A DNA stretch of 64,000 nt, taken from the NCBI GenBank assembly GCA_964494205.1, contig CAZBRD010000006.1, forward strand, positions 199,492-263,491, in the 5' to 3' direction. The notes under the pieces are model-generated. The model saw only the letters and a program-made list of their open reading frames with translations, was not told the origin of the DNA and ran no database searches. Positions within the stretch are counted from its first letter, which is position 1; the number at the start of each line of letters is the position of its first letter. Shown here in pieces: positions 35,527 through 46,352 of the stretch. The DNA comes from JBBTCX01 sp964494205 (GTDB lineage: Bacteria; Planctomycetota; Phycisphaerae; UBA1845). Made by a program: the position numbers and the translations under genes.

Positions 35527-35589
35527 GTAGGGCGGGTTTTACCCGCCATTGAAGTTTGAAGAAAAAGAGGCGGGTGGAACCCGCCCTAC
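35527..35589. repeat. Inverted-repeat pair GTAGGGCGGGT...ACCCGCCCTAC
   Basis: Two units, GTAGGGCGGGTTTTACCCGC (from 35527) and GGCGGGTGGAACCCGCCCTA (from 35569), are inverted copies separated by about 20 bases. Each has its own small internal palindrome. It lies between two convergent genes and looks like a mobile intergenic repeat. Confidence 0.75.
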
Positions 35590-35630
35590 GAAAGAAAAAT
35601 CCCTGTTTCCTTCGCGGAAAGGAAACAGGG
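35590..35630 (-). terminator. Rho-independent terminator of the PQQ-like propeller gene
   Basis: On the minus strand a perfect 10-bp stem, CCCTGTTTCC and GGAAACAGGG (35601-35630), is followed directly by ATTTTTCTTTC. It stands 40 bases downstream of the stop at 35671. The T-run appears only on this strand, which sets the direction. Confidence 0.75.
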
Positions 35631-35670
35631 AGTCTCAATTGACAAATGCTATTGTGTATTTGTTAAGTTC

Positions 35671-36918
35671 TCATCCCAAATCAAACGCCGCGATGTCCTT
35701 CTTGTCGCGGAAGTACAGCGTCTTTCCGACGAGCGTCGGGACCGTCCAGCAAACCGATTCTGAAATGTCCACCTTCGAGTGAATGGTCAGACCTTTGGGA
35801 TTCGCGGTTGCGAGAGCGAGTTGGCCATCCTCATCAAGAATGATCAGCTTACCATCTGCCAGCAGACAATTTGCCTTCCCGAAGCCACGTTCGCGCCAGA
35901 GCAGATCGCCGGTCTTTCCATTTACCCCAACCATGAATTGCGGCGCTCGCGGACTCATGGAGCCATATACGATGTCGCCGTCATGCACTGTATTTACGTG
36001 GTAGAATTGCACCTTTCGCTGCGACCACGCCTCTGCAACTTCATACTTGTCGCCCTTCTTGGCGATTTTGAGTCCCTTCGAGCCGGCATCATTGGCTGAG
36101 ATGAACAAGATGTCGCCGATCATCACCGGCAGCGAGACGTTCTGCTTCCACTGATTCTCGTGTGGATGGCTCCATAGAAGCTTGCCATCGTTCGGATTCG
36201 CTCCGACAACTTCGGTAGCCATAAAAGTGACAAGGTGATCTTCGCCGTTGATTTTCAGGATTTGCGGCGTTGAGTAACTGTTCTCGAAGCTCATGCCCTT
36301 CCAGGCGAGCGCGCCGTCGCTTTGCTTGAGGGCAACGATCGACGCATCCTTTCCGCCGACCAGCGCGATGACCATGTCTTTGTAGGCCAGCGGGCTGGAC
36401 GAGTATCCGTGCGGCAGCACGTTGCCTTCGTATTCAGTCCACAGATCGTGCTTCCAATTCACTTTACCGGTGTTCTTGTCGACGCAGTGCATGACACCAG
36501 AAACGCCAATGCCGAAAAGTTTGTCGCCAATGATCAACGGCGTGGCGCGCGGACCATCACCGAATTCCATGGCGTGGTTGGGGCGAGCGTCGCTGTCGTA
36601 CGCATATTCCCATTTTGTTTCACCCGTTTTCGCATCGAGGCAGATGAAACGCTCCTTCTTGTCGGCGCGATACATCGTGTACAGCTTGCCGTCGTCGACG
36701 AGCACCGCCGAGTAACCGTCGCCGAGCGATCGGCTCCACAGCTTCTTCGGCCCCTCGCTGGACCATTCCTTGGCCAGCCCGCTGGTCTCGACCGAGAAGT
36801 CGCACTTGGGTCCGCCCCACTGCGTCCATTGTGCATTAACGGTTGAAATGCCCTCAGCGGCTACGATCCCCACCACGACACCTAGAATCACTTTGCGATC
36901 AAGGAAAGTCTCAATCAT
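35671..36918 (-). CDS. Secreted PQQ-like beta-propeller protein
   Basis: The ATG at 36918 follows a GGGAG site by seven bases. A signal peptide (VILGVVVGIVAAEGISTV, cut near NAQ) is followed by WTQWGGPKCDFSVETSG, the usual opening of planctomycete PQQ-binding-like repeat proteins. Repeats include GKLYTMYRADKKERFICLDA, MHCVDKNTGKVNWKH and LLWREHGF-like elements (here LLWRERGF), which build an eight-bladed propeller. There is no sign of the quinoprotein dehydrogenase catalytic residues or a heme motif. It is probably a periplasmic structural or binding protein of unknown role. A terminator hairpin follows the gene. Confidence 0.85.
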   Translation of the reverse strand: MIETFLDRKVILGVVVGIVAAEGISTVNAQWTQWGGPKCDFSVETSGLAKEWSSEGPKKLWSRSLGDGYSAVLVDDGKLYTMYRADKKERFICLDAKTGETKWEYAYDSDARPNHAMEFGDGPRATPLIIGDKLFGIGVSGVMHCVDKNTGKVNWKHDLWTEYEGNVLPHGYSSSPLAYKDMVIALVGGKDASIVALKQSDGALAWKGMSFENSYSTPQILKINGEDHLVTFMATEVVGANPNDGKLLWSHPHENQWKQNVSLPVMIGDILFISANDAGSKGLKIAKKGDKYEVAEAWSQRKVQFYHVNTVHDGDIVYGSMSPRAPQFMVGVNGKTGDLLWRERGFGKANCLLADGKLIILDEDGQLALATANPKGLTIHSKVDISESVCWTVPTLVGKTLYFRDKKDIAAFDLG

Positions 36919-37002
36919 CACCAATCTCCCGAATCCTGCGCCTGTTTGCCTACTAGTACTGGAAAATTCCTCTTGCTGTCTTCTAAACGAAGGTGCTCCT
37001 AT

Positions 37003-38364
37003 TTATGCACCCTTAGATTGCTCTGCCATCCACTTCGTCAACGTTTCGATGATCGTCGGTTGGAACGGACTGTTGCCCGCCAGGAAAGCTTCTTCCTGAT
37101 CCTCGGCCTTGCCCAACTGATGATCGGTTTTCGGCAGAGCGATGAACTTACCCTTGCCGGGAGCGGCCTTATTGACCATCTCGGCGATCATCTCGCTGTC
37201 TTTGCGGTTGGCCACGAAATCAGCCTCACCCCAGATCGCAAGCACCGGCACTTTCACATCGGCCCATGTGGCTGTCGGTTTCGCCTTGGCTGACTCGCGC
37301 GCGTAATTGGTTGACATGCCCAGCACCGAGCCGCCTTCGAGTGAATCGCCGAGCACTTCGCGAAGCTGCGGATTCTCCTTCAAGATGTCCGCCGGGCTCT
37401 GATTCTTATCAACAAACTTTTCGACGAAACCCTTCCACAATTCCGTTCGTGTCTTGATCTGATCGTCGGAGATCAACTCCAGCTTCCACTGGCGCTCGAG
37501 CGTATCCGTCACTGATTCGGGCCAGGGACGCGTGATGGCTGCATACGTGATGACGCCGCGCACCGGCACATCCTTCACCGCCGCCGGAATAGCCGTCGAA
37601 CCCATCGAGTGACTGAAAACAAAGACGTTCTTCGTATCGATGAAATCGTACGAACCCAATTGCTTGAGCACCGATTGAATAGCCGCGGACTCGATCGCCG
37701 GCGTCAAATCGTCAAACTTGCCTTCACTATCGCCAACACCGGGGCGATCAATGCGAACGGTTACATAACCCGCCTTACTGAGTTCGCTGATCAAAGACTT
37801 GTACGGATGCGGACCGGGAAAAGAAAATTCCGACTGTTGGCGACTTGGCCCCATGACCATAACCACGGCTGGCCGCTTGCCCTCACCCGTCTTCGGCTTG
37901 GTGACGAGCACGCGAAGAAGTTTCCCTGGCTCTCCGGCTGTCCCGTACGTGAGTTCACAGTCATCCCACGTCTCACCCGGTCGCGGCTTCAGAACGAGAT
38001 CGACCTTGATTTCTTTTCCCTCGCGAAGGACGGTGAGGGGAACGGTGTCACCCGCGCCGTAGTTACGCATCACGTCAAAGAGCGCCGGTCGATTGGCAAT
38101 CGCGTTGTCGCCAATCTTCTTGATGATGTCATCAGCCTTCATTCCGGCTGCCGCAGCCGCCCCGTCAGGAACGACGCCGCTCACGTATGCGCCCGATGCA
38201 TCTTCGAGCTTCAATTTTGTCTTGACTTCATCGTTCACGTCGCCGAGCTGCACGCCCATCATGCCGCGGCGCTTCAACTCAGGCTTCGATGCATGCACCG
38301 CGCCAGCCAGCGGCAGCATTAACGCAAACCCAAGAACCAACATTCGACGATTGACTAACGACAT
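37003..38364 (-). CDS. Exported PDZ-domain alpha/beta hydrolase
   Basis: The ATG at 38364 has a GAGG site seven bases upstream; an upstream in-frame ATG at 38382 is possible. A signal peptide (MLVLGFALMLPLAGAVHA) is followed by a PDZ domain at about residues 30-125 (GVQLGDVNDEV, GVVPDGAAAAAGMKADDIIK). A serine alpha/beta hydrolase domain comes next. Its nucleophile motif is FSHSMGS, the acid probably the aspartate in IWGEADF, and the histidine in LPKTDHQLG. PDZ domains on exported proteins usually bind free C-termini, so the hydrolase may be guided to a protein or peptide partner. Substrate unknown. Confidence 0.85.
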   Translation of the reverse strand: MSLVNRRMLVLGFALMLPLAGAVHASKPELKRRGMMGVQLGDVNDEVKTKLKLEDASGAYVSGVVPDGAAAAAGMKADDIIKKIGDNAIANRPALFDVMRNYGAGDTVPLTVLREGKEIKVDLVLKPRPGETWDDCELTYGTAGEPGKLLRVLVTKPKTGEGKRPAVVMVMGPSRQQSEFSFPGPHPYKSLISELSKAGYVTVRIDRPGVGDSEGKFDDLTPAIESAAIQSVLKQLGSYDFIDTKNVFVFSHSMGSTAIPAAVKDVPVRGVITYAAITRPWPESVTDTLERQWKLELISDDQIKTRTELWKGFVEKFVDKNQSPADILKENPQLREVLGDSLEGGSVLGMSTNYARESAKAKPTATWADVKVPVLAIWGEADFVANRKDSEMIAEMVNKAAPGKGKFIALPKTDHQLGKAEDQEEAFLAGNSPFQPTIIETLTKWMAEQSKGA

Positions 38365-38569
38365 GCTCGACCTCGCTTTCATGGAACTGAATCAATCCGC
38401 CTTTGTAATCGGTATGTTGTATCACGTTCAGGCAGACAGGCACAATCGGAAGTGATGACAGAGGTGTGAAAAGTTGTGGCGGGAGTGTCGGATTTTGCAA
38501 GCTGTGCGTGTGAATCAGCGACAAAGTCGCTTACAAAGAGTGAAGCCCTGTCGATCGGGTCTCCCTCAA

Positions 38570-40786
38570 TCACAATGGACACGCTTCAAGCCGTTGTCCA
38601 TTCCATGGCTCGAAATCGCCAGCGCCGTTCAATAGGTCAATCAAAGGCAGAATGTCCAACGCATTCGGTGCGCCTGAGCGATCAATATCACTCTGCCAGT
38701 TTTCAAGCTCAGGGACAACCTGATCGTTGAAGTTGTCGATCAAGCGCAGAATATCGGCAGGGCCGCTGTAGCCATCGCTATTGACATCGCCCGGCAGAGA
38801 ACCAAGACAGGACCTAGTTCCGGTTGGCGCATGGACTACGCATGTCCAGGCACCGGGTTCAATGGTGTCGGTCAACATCACACGAAAAACACCGGGGCTG
38901 GCCGCATTCACACTCAAGACCTCAGGAGCAAATCCGGAACCGCCGATCACTTCAACGCCCAGGTCGTTGGGAGACAAGGCGGCTACGGGCAAACTAAGTA
39001 CCAGATCAATTGAGTTCCAACCCTGTCGCACGAATGGATTCTGAGGATCGAATGGCTGACGCGCATCGATCGCGCAGGGTGAGGGATACGAGCCAATCAC
39101 ATGCACCGGTAGTTCGAGGGCCAGCGCCGTAGGATACGACAGTCCCGCCACTACAACTTCTACATTTCCCCCATCGAAGTCGGATCGCTGTATGACGCCT
39201 GAGTAGAATTGCTGTGGTTCTGCCGTCGACCAGTACAGTTTTTCGGCGATCGGATCGAGCGCCAGCCCAAATGCCCCCGAACTCTCGAACGTGACAATGT
39301 CTTCCAAATTCGCGCCGTCTAAGTCGCACCGACGAATCTGTCGTGGGGAACAGCAGCTGCTGAAGTAGATATGGCCTCTAATCGAATCCAACACAAGGTT
39401 GCCGAAATACGTGTCAGTGCTTGAGAGAACTACTTCGAACCCGGTGCCGTCAAGATCTGTTCGGTAAATCTCATTGTGCGAAGGCAAGGGATACATATAG
39501 CGAAGGCTCACATACGCCTTGCCGCGTGCTGCATCCACAGCCAATCCCGGCGGTGGGAACGCCACGTAGCCCGTAGGATCAAAGACCGTTTGAAAATCTG
39601 ATCCGTCGAGGTTGGACCGTCGCATTCCTTCTGTGTCCGCGCGGTATATTTTGCTTCTTAATGGATCGATCGAAACTTCACGAAACTCATACCACGCCAT
39701 GGGTGCGTTTATTTGCTCCACTGCAGTGCCATCAGTGAAGGCTCGCCTCAGACCCTCACTACCAGTTTGCTGTATGCGATCGGACCAGTACACACGCCCC
39801 TCTAATTGGTCCACGGCGATTCCCTGAGGGTCATACACTTCATTCGTCAAAACGGTGCTGATTGAGTCGTCGTTGAGACTTAACCGATTGATTACTCCAC
39901 CCGTATTAGTCCAATAGACATGGCCCGATTCCGCGTGAACCACAATTCCGTTGGCTGCCCCATACCGCAACGTTTCCACGTTTGTTCCGTCAAGATTTGC
40001 CCGCATAGCGCCGAGACCACCGCCATTGGTCTCGTTGTCCGCCCAGTACATTTTTCCATGAACAAGGTCGAGCGAGATCCCGTGTGGGCCGTGGAGACCG
40101 GTTACCAGCGTCTCAATTTCCGTCCCGTCCAAATTGGCACGCCAAACTTTGGCGCTGAACCCTGCCCATAAATAACCTTCCGTCCAGTAGATTTTTCCAC
40201 CATCGAAATCGACCGCGATGTCATGCGCGAATCGATCTGCGATCACGACTTCCGGTTCACTTCCGTCCAAGTTCGCACGACTGATCGACGAAGCATCGGA
40301 CCAGTAGACTTTTCCATTGTTCAGTGTAATTCCCATCGCGTAGGCAGTTGAAATCACGGTTTCAATGTCGGTTCCGTCGAGGTTCGCCCGACGAATAGCG
40401 CCCCGGACAGGATTCGCACCATACTCAGACCAATAGATCTTTCCTGCCTCAGAATCGACGGCCAGTCCAAAGGGATATGCGTCGCCAAGCGGAATCAGGA
40501 ATTCCATCTCTGATCCGTCGGTATTGGATCGTGCAATCCAGCTTTCATCGGAGTAAAAGTTCCAATCCGCCCAATACAACTTGCCATGGACGGGATCGAT
40601 GTCGATTTCTCGCGGGTCGTACAACAATCGCTGAATAACGGTCCGCTGATCCGTACCATTAAGGTTTGCTTTTCGAATGCTCTGGCTCCCCGACTCAACC
40701 CAGTAGATTTTCTGAGCAACCGCGAAAGATTGTATCGCCGCAAGAATGAAGTAAGTGGCCGCCGACACGAAGCGAATTCGGTTCAT
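38570..40786 (-). CDS. Secreted YWTD (LDL-receptor B-type) propeller with dockerin-like C-terminus
   Basis: The 738-residue protein starts with a signal peptide (RIRFVSAATYFILAAIQSF, cut after VAQ). About ten repeats of the LDL-receptor class B type follow: KIYWVESGSQSIRKANLNGT, GKLYWADWNF, GKIYWSEYG and so on, each with a YW strand, an RANLDGT turn and a GIAVD-type strand. They predict one or two six-bladed propellers, as in low-density lipoprotein receptors. A beta-rich stretch with VEVIGGSGFAPEV comes next. The C-terminus has dockerin-like DVNSDGYSGPADILRLID and DIDRSGAPNALDILPLID. It should be a secreted or surface protein with a binding role. Ligand unknown. Confidence 0.88.
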   Translation of the reverse strand: MNRIRFVSAATYFILAAIQSFAVAQKIYWVESGSQSIRKANLNGTDQRTVIQRLLYDPREIDIDPVHGKLYWADWNFYSDESWIARSNTDGSEMEFLIPLGDAYPFGLAVDSEAGKIYWSEYGANPVRGAIRRANLDGTDIETVISTAYAMGITLNNGKVYWSDASSISRANLDGSEPEVVIADRFAHDIAVDFDGGKIYWTEGYLWAGFSAKVWRANLDGTEIETLVTGLHGPHGISLDLVHGKMYWADNETNGGGLGAMRANLDGTNVETLRYGAANGIVVHAESGHVYWTNTGGVINRLSLNDDSISTVLTNEVYDPQGIAVDQLEGRVYWSDRIQQTGSEGLRRAFTDGTAVEQINAPMAWYEFREVSIDPLRSKIYRADTEGMRRSNLDGSDFQTVFDPTGYVAFPPPGLAVDAARGKAYVSLRYMYPLPSHNEIYRTDLDGTGFEVVLSSTDTYFGNLVLDSIRGHIYFSSCCSPRQIRRCDLDGANLEDIVTFESSGAFGLALDPIAEKLYWSTAEPQQFYSGVIQRSDFDGGNVEVVVAGLSYPTALALELPVHVIGSYPSPCAIDARQPFDPQNPFVRQGWNSIDLVLSLPVAALSPNDLGVEVIGGSGFAPEVLSVNAASPGVFRVMLTDTIEPGAWTCVVHAPTGTRSCLGSLPGDVNSDGYSGPADILRLIDNFNDQVVPELENWQSDIDRSGAPNALDILPLIDLLNGAGDFEPWNGQRLEACPL

Positions 40787-40931
40787 CTGCCGCCCCCTTT
40801 CTGTGAGTTGCCAGGAGCAATCGAGCGTTATGGGAGATCGAATCAGTATATGAGAATGCGTGGCGAAATCTAGAGTCTTTGGCGTTCCGTGTTGTTCCCG
40901 ACAGTATGATTTGAATCAGGGAGTCGGTCCG

Positions 40932-41939
<1,008 letters not shown>

Positions 41940-42161
41940 GCGATGCACATCGCGACAGAGCGTGCATCGAGTAATTCGCCAATGTCCTTGAGCTAATCCG
42001 GTGTGAAAGGGAATGTCAAGCGCCGGAGGGCACGATGGGTCAGTGGACAACGGCGACCGGAGACGGTTTTCCGTCACCGGTCACAGGTACGGCGTGCGGT
42101 ACATCCTAAATACTGGAGATTTCCGCTGCGGTTTGAATGTGTTAATTGGCTTGGGCCGACC

Positions 42162-43973
42162 TTACGGGCAATCAAAGCCGAATTGAATTTGCAGCGAAAC
42201 GAAGTCGGCCATGTCCACGTCGTTATCGTTGTCGAAGTCGCCGTCGGAAGGTTCTGCTCCGAATTCGAGGCCGAAGGAGTCATGCATGTGAGACCAGTCT
42301 TCAAGGTCGATGACGCCGTCGGCGGTGAGGTCGGCAAAACAGATTTGAAATTCGAATGCGCCGATGTCGACAATCGGCGCGACCCCGTTGCCGGTATCGG
42401 GCGTGTTGGGATCGTCGACGCGACGCGGTTGGCCCGTGACATCGGTTGTCACATCCGGAGGTAGCCCGTTGTTGTTGCCAGCGTCGATGCAGGGTGAGAT
42501 TGCACTGAGTCGCAAGTCATCATCGAGCGTCCCGACGATACCATCGGGACCAACCTGATCCACAAACAACGGGTCGACGGCGATAGTTCCGACACCGGGC
42601 AGTGACCCATCCCAATCCTGTACGATGGAAGAATAAGCTGCGATCTGACTGCCACAGCATGGCATCAGCTGCGCGCCCAACGACTTGTCGAACGGATCAG
42701 CGTTGTTCCAAACGATTGTGTTCGTGAGGACGATCATGGTGCCCGGACCAACACCGCAAATCGCTGCATGCCCCCATGGCGGTGGGAAAAAACCATTGCC
42801 CGTGATCGTGCAGTTAGTGATCGTCACTGTGGCGCCGCCTGCACGAACTGCATGGCCACAACCGCCGTCGCCACCGGTCATGATGCAGTTGGTGAACGAA
42901 GTGAAGCCGGTATCGACACCGGCTGCGCCAGCGCCGTCAGGTGAGCCGAGATTCCCTACGAAAATACAATCGCTGATCTTGTTATTTCCCCCTATGAGAT
43001 GTATTCCACCGCCATTGGTGGAAGTGTTGTCGATGAACCGGCAGCGCTTGAGAGTGACTGATCCGCCGATGGAGTACAAACCGGCGCCGACGGACGCGCC
43101 GAAATTCCCCATGTTGCGAATGAAATCGCATTCCTCAAGAGTGGGTGCATTGGGGACCGGCGAGGAAACGCGAAGAGGCCCTTTGAAGAACGCACCTCCT
43201 AAGTTGCCTTGGTTCTCCTCGAAAAGACAACGCCGAAACGTGCCGGAACTCCCGCCGCCGTGAGCAATGGCACCCCCGTGAACTTGCCCGGAGTTTTGCC
43301 TGAACGTGCAATCTTCGACCAGAGGCGACGAAGAAATAATCAGCATCGCCGCGCCTTCGCCCGCGTACATGCCTTCAAAAGTACAGTTGCGAATAGTCGG
43401 CGAGCCGCCTTCGATCGACATGCCGGCGCTGCACGAAGATTGCGGTTGAAGGTCTGGATAGCCGGATCGAATTAGGAATCCATCGAGAACGCCGGTGGCA
43501 TCGACATCCGTGGCGCGAATAACGAACTCCAGCGGCTGATCGAAAAAGGTTGCACATGTTGAATCGTCGGAACCGTTGAGGTCTCCTTGTAGGATTGTTG
43601 GGTTCAATACATGGTTTCTTTGCGACAAGTCTGTCTCGATGCCGATGAAACCGCCAAAGATAGATGTGTTGTTCTTCATTCCAAAGCTGACAAAAGGAGG
43701 GACGTTTGGCGGCGACGGAGTGTATTCACCTTGAGCAACCCATATCTCGATCGGATCAAGTCCGTTGACTGAGTTCAGCGCGTTTCGCAAGCCGAGCTTA
43801 CCGCGAAAGGCGTTCTCCCAACTTGTGCCGTCATTCACGCCGGTGGCAAGGTTGGCGTTGACGTAGAGTCGGCTCTGCCCCCACGACGGAATCGCCATCC
43901 CGAGAAGAAATAGGAAGCCGCACAAATAGTTCTGATGGAATCGTCTGCTCCACCAATTTGAATTGTGCCCCAT
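42162..43973 (-). CDS. Secreted right-handed beta-helix protein with dockerin-like C-terminus
   Basis: The start is placed at the ATG at 43973, after an AGAGGTGAC site. A signal peptide ends near AIPSWGQ. The body starts YVNANLATGVNDGTSWENAF, the typical opening of planctomycete parallel beta-helix proteins of the polymorphic-outer-membrane/choice-of-anchor type. Repeated turns GGSPTIRNCTFEG, SSPLVEDCTFRQNSG and KISDCIFVGN follow. A closing region with AISPCIDAGNNNG is also characteristic. The tail has dockerin-like DLTADGVIDLEDWSHM and DFDNDNDVDMADFVSL. The beta-helix may bind or cut polysaccharide, but no catalytic site is recognised. Confidence 0.85.
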   Translation of the reverse strand: MGHNSNWWSRRFHQNYLCGFLFLLGMAIPSWGQSRLYVNANLATGVNDGTSWENAFRGKLGLRNALNSVNGLDPIEIWVAQGEYTPSPPNVPPFVSFGMKNNTSIFGGFIGIETDLSQRNHVLNPTILQGDLNGSDDSTCATFFDQPLEFVIRATDVDATGVLDGFLIRSGYPDLQPQSSCSAGMSIEGGSPTIRNCTFEGMYAGEGAAMLIISSSPLVEDCTFRQNSGQVHGGAIAHGGGSSGTFRRCLFEENQGNLGGAFFKGPLRVSSPVPNAPTLEECDFIRNMGNFGASVGAGLYSIGGSVTLKRCRFIDNTSTNGGGIHLIGGNNKISDCIFVGNLGSPDGAGAAGVDTGFTSFTNCIMTGGDGGCGHAVRAGGATVTITNCTITGNGFFPPPWGHAAICGVGPGTMIVLTNTIVWNNADPFDKSLGAQLMPCCGSQIAAYSSIVQDWDGSLPGVGTIAVDPLFVDQVGPDGIVGTLDDDLRLSAISPCIDAGNNNGLPPDVTTDVTGQPRRVDDPNTPDTGNGVAPIVDIGAFEFQICFADLTADGVIDLEDWSHMHDSFGLEFGAEPSDGDFDNDNDVDMADFVSLQIQFGFDCP

Positions 43974-44072
43974 GTTGTCACCTCTCGCGCTACGAACCAA
44001 TGAATTCGAGCCCGACCCTTTGTTCTTCATCGAATGTGTTGAAGTCGTGAAGTTCTTGCAGATGTTGTTGCA

Positions 44073-45728
44073 TCATTTCGGCGGGGAATACTTGGAAATG
44101 ATGGCATCCGCTGATTTGATGCCGTCGACGGCTGCGCTGATGATGCCGCCCGCGTAACCTGCTCCTTCACCGACGGGGTACAGATTCGCCACGCCAACGG
44201 CCTCGCGCGTGGCCGGATCGCGCGTGATGCGGAAAGGTGAGCTCGCACGAGTTTCCGGTGCGGTGATGATGGCCTCGGCTCCGGCGAAGCCCGGCATTCG
44301 ACGATCAAGAATCGTGAGTGCGCGCTCAAGAGATTCGGCAACGGTTTGCGGAATCAGTTGGCGAATGTCGGTCCATCGACCGCCGAGAGGATAACTTGTT
44401 TCGAGAGTCCCATCAGAATTGCGTTTCGCAAGATAATCGTTGGCTCGCTGAGCGGGGACATCATAAGTATCGCCGGTGGCTTTGAAGGCGAGACGCTCCC
44501 AGCGTTCCTGATAGTCGATGCCGCTGAGCGCGTTGTTGTTGATTTCATCCGGTTGAAGCGTGATCACGAGACCGCTGTTCGCAAATGGTGAAGAGCGGTT
44601 GGCCCGGCTCGCGCCGTTGGTGGCGATGAGGCCGTGCGTCTCGTTGGTGGGCAGGATGACTCCGCCCGGGCACATGCAGAAACTGAATAGGTCGCCTCGC
44701 TCGCAGGCTGCACCCTTTGCCACGAGGTGATATTCAGCAGCACCGAGACGTGCGTGACCGGCTGCGCTGCCGAATTGCCAGCGATCGACCAGCGCTTGCG
44801 GATGTTCAATTCGCACGCCGAGTTGGAAGGGCTTCGCATCGATCTGCACGCCATGTTGCGCGAGCATGCGGATCGTATCGCGGGCGGAGTGGCCGACAGC
44901 CAGAATAGTGGGACCGGCGGTGGTCCATTCACTTTGCGATGCACCCGAATTGTTCAAAAGATGGATCGCGGACAATTGACGTGAATCATCATTCGGCGAG
45001 GCAGATTCTTCCAAGCGAATGTCATCGACCTGGCACTCGAAACGGATTTCGCCACCGAGCGATTCGATCGTTTCGCGAATTCGTGTGCAGATCGTAGGCA
45101 AACGGTCGCTGCCGATGTGGGGTCGAGAATTGACCAGGATATCGGGATCAGCGCCATGCTGGTACAGCAGTTCGAGGACGAGGCGGCAGAGTGGGTCGTG
45201 AATACGCGTGTAGAGTTTTCCGTCGCTGTAGGTACCGGCGCCGCCTTCGCCGAAGAGAAGGTTTGAGGTCGGGTCGAAGTCGCGCTCACGGTAAAAGCGT
45301 TGCATGATATCGCGGTGGCGGCGGCGGACTTCGCGGCCACGCTCGAGCACGATCGGTTTGTAGCCGAACTGGGCGAGGCGAAGGGCTGCGAACATACCGC
45401 CGGGGCCGAACCCAATGATGACGGGTCGTTCGCGCAACGTGTCGCGACCCGGCACAGGCAACGACATTTCCTTTGTTTCGAGCCACGAAACATCGGGGCG
45501 ATGCAGACGCTGGACTAGCTGGCGCTCTTTTGCAGCGCCGTCATGCAATGCGAGTTCAATGTTGTATGACAAATGCACATCTTGCTTGCGCGCATCTATC
45601 GCACGTTGGGCGATGGAGTAGGCGCGAATAGCGCCAGTCGGCACTCGCAATCGCCTGGCAGCGATGGAGAGAAGGTCATCCTCGTTTTGTTCGAGGGTAA
45701 GCGTGAGATTGCGGAGTAGTAATGGCAT
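44073..45728 (-). CDS. FAD-dependent oxidoreductase (COG2509-type)
   Basis: The 551-residue protein has an N-terminal region of about 90 residues (RNLTLTLEQNEDDLLSIAAR). An FAD-binding Rossmann fold follows: RPVIIGFGPGGMFAALRLAQ (GxGxxG) with VLERGREV about 20 residues on. Motifs LLFGEGGAGTYSDGKLYTRI and a C-terminal VGEGAGYAGGIISAAVDG match uncharacterised FAD-utilising dehydrogenases. Substrate unknown. The gene precedes, on the same strand, no obvious partner; the CoA-binding gene is upstream with a repeat between them. Confidence 0.85.
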   Translation of the reverse strand: MPLLLRNLTLTLEQNEDDLLSIAARRLRVPTGAIRAYSIAQRAIDARKQDVHLSYNIELALHDGAAKERQLVQRLHRPDVSWLETKEMSLPVPGRDTLRERPVIIGFGPGGMFAALRLAQFGYKPIVLERGREVRRRHRDIMQRFYRERDFDPTSNLLFGEGGAGTYSDGKLYTRIHDPLCRLVLELLYQHGADPDILVNSRPHIGSDRLPTICTRIRETIESLGGEIRFECQVDDIRLEESASPNDDSRQLSAIHLLNNSGASQSEWTTAGPTILAVGHSARDTIRMLAQHGVQIDAKPFQLGVRIEHPQALVDRWQFGSAAGHARLGAAEYHLVAKGAACERGDLFSFCMCPGGVILPTNETHGLIATNGASRANRSSPFANSGLVITLQPDEINNNALSGIDYQERWERLAFKATGDTYDVPAQRANDYLAKRNSDGTLETSYPLGGRWTDIRQLIPQTVAESLERALTILDRRMPGFAGAEAIITAPETRASSPFRITRDPATREAVGVANLYPVGEGAGYAGGIISAAVDGIKSADAIISKYSPPK

Positions 45729-45799
45729 AGCTTTGCATGATCGCGTGGTTCAATTCACCCAAGAGCTTGTAACAAAACCGAAAGCCGATGCCAAAGAGA

Positions 45800-45834
45800 C
45801 CCTCACCCCAACCCTCTCCCTAAAAGGGAGAGGG
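45800..45834. repeat. Repeat family C copy 2
   Basis: CCCTCACCCCAACCCTCTCC continues CTAAAAGGGAGAGGG. It lies just 3' of the CoA-binding gene and between two genes on the minus strand, so its stem may also act as a transcript end. Confidence 0.85.
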
Positions 45835-45870
45835 AGGTATTGCTACACGCTCTAAGTTTTCGGTCCGCCG

Positions 45871-46254
45871 TTAAGCATCCGCAAACTGTCTTGGCGTCAC
45901 GCCAAGTTCCACGATGCTGCACGCGAGAATCGGGTCCAACCCCAGCTTCTCTGCCTCCTGAACAAGTTCATCACTTTCAGCGCCGGGATTAACGAAGAAC
46001 TCCATGGGCTTGGCTGAGGCAATGTCGGGCAAGGCTTTGACGCCGACTGCCGGCGGTAAGTAGAGCGTCACGCGATCGAGCTTCACCGGGATGCTGACTA
46101 CATTGGTGTATACCTTCAGGCCTTCGATTTCGCCGCCCTTTGGATTGACCGGGTATACTTCCCAGCCTTGCGATGCATGTGCGCGAACGGACTTGTTGCT
46201 GAACTTGCTGCGATCGCCTGATGCGCCCACCACTGCCACTGTCTTTTTCGCCAT
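45871..46254 (-). CDS. CoA-binding-domain protein
   Basis: The 127-residue protein is a single CoA-binding domain of the YccU/succinyl-CoA-synthetase-alpha type. It has VAVVGASGDRSKFSNKSVR (nucleotide-binding loop), WEVYPVNPKG and LDRVTLYLPPAVGVKALPDI, then FFVNPGAESDELVQ. An AGAGGT site seven bases before the ATG supports the start. Family members bind CoA, but their role is not established. A copy of repeat family C lies after its stop, and another before its start. Confidence 0.85.
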   Translation of the reverse strand: MAKKTVAVVGASGDRSKFSNKSVRAHASQGWEVYPVNPKGGEIEGLKVYTNVVSIPVKLDRVTLYLPPAVGVKALPDIASAKPMEFFVNPGAESDELVQEAEKLGLDPILACSIVELGVTPRQFADA

Positions 46255-46352
46255 TGGTTACCTCTAATCAAACCAAATGCCACACACTTATATTGCGGCT
46301 AAGTCAAGAAAATAGATGCTGAAACAAAAACAAGTGATTGCCACCCGAGAGA

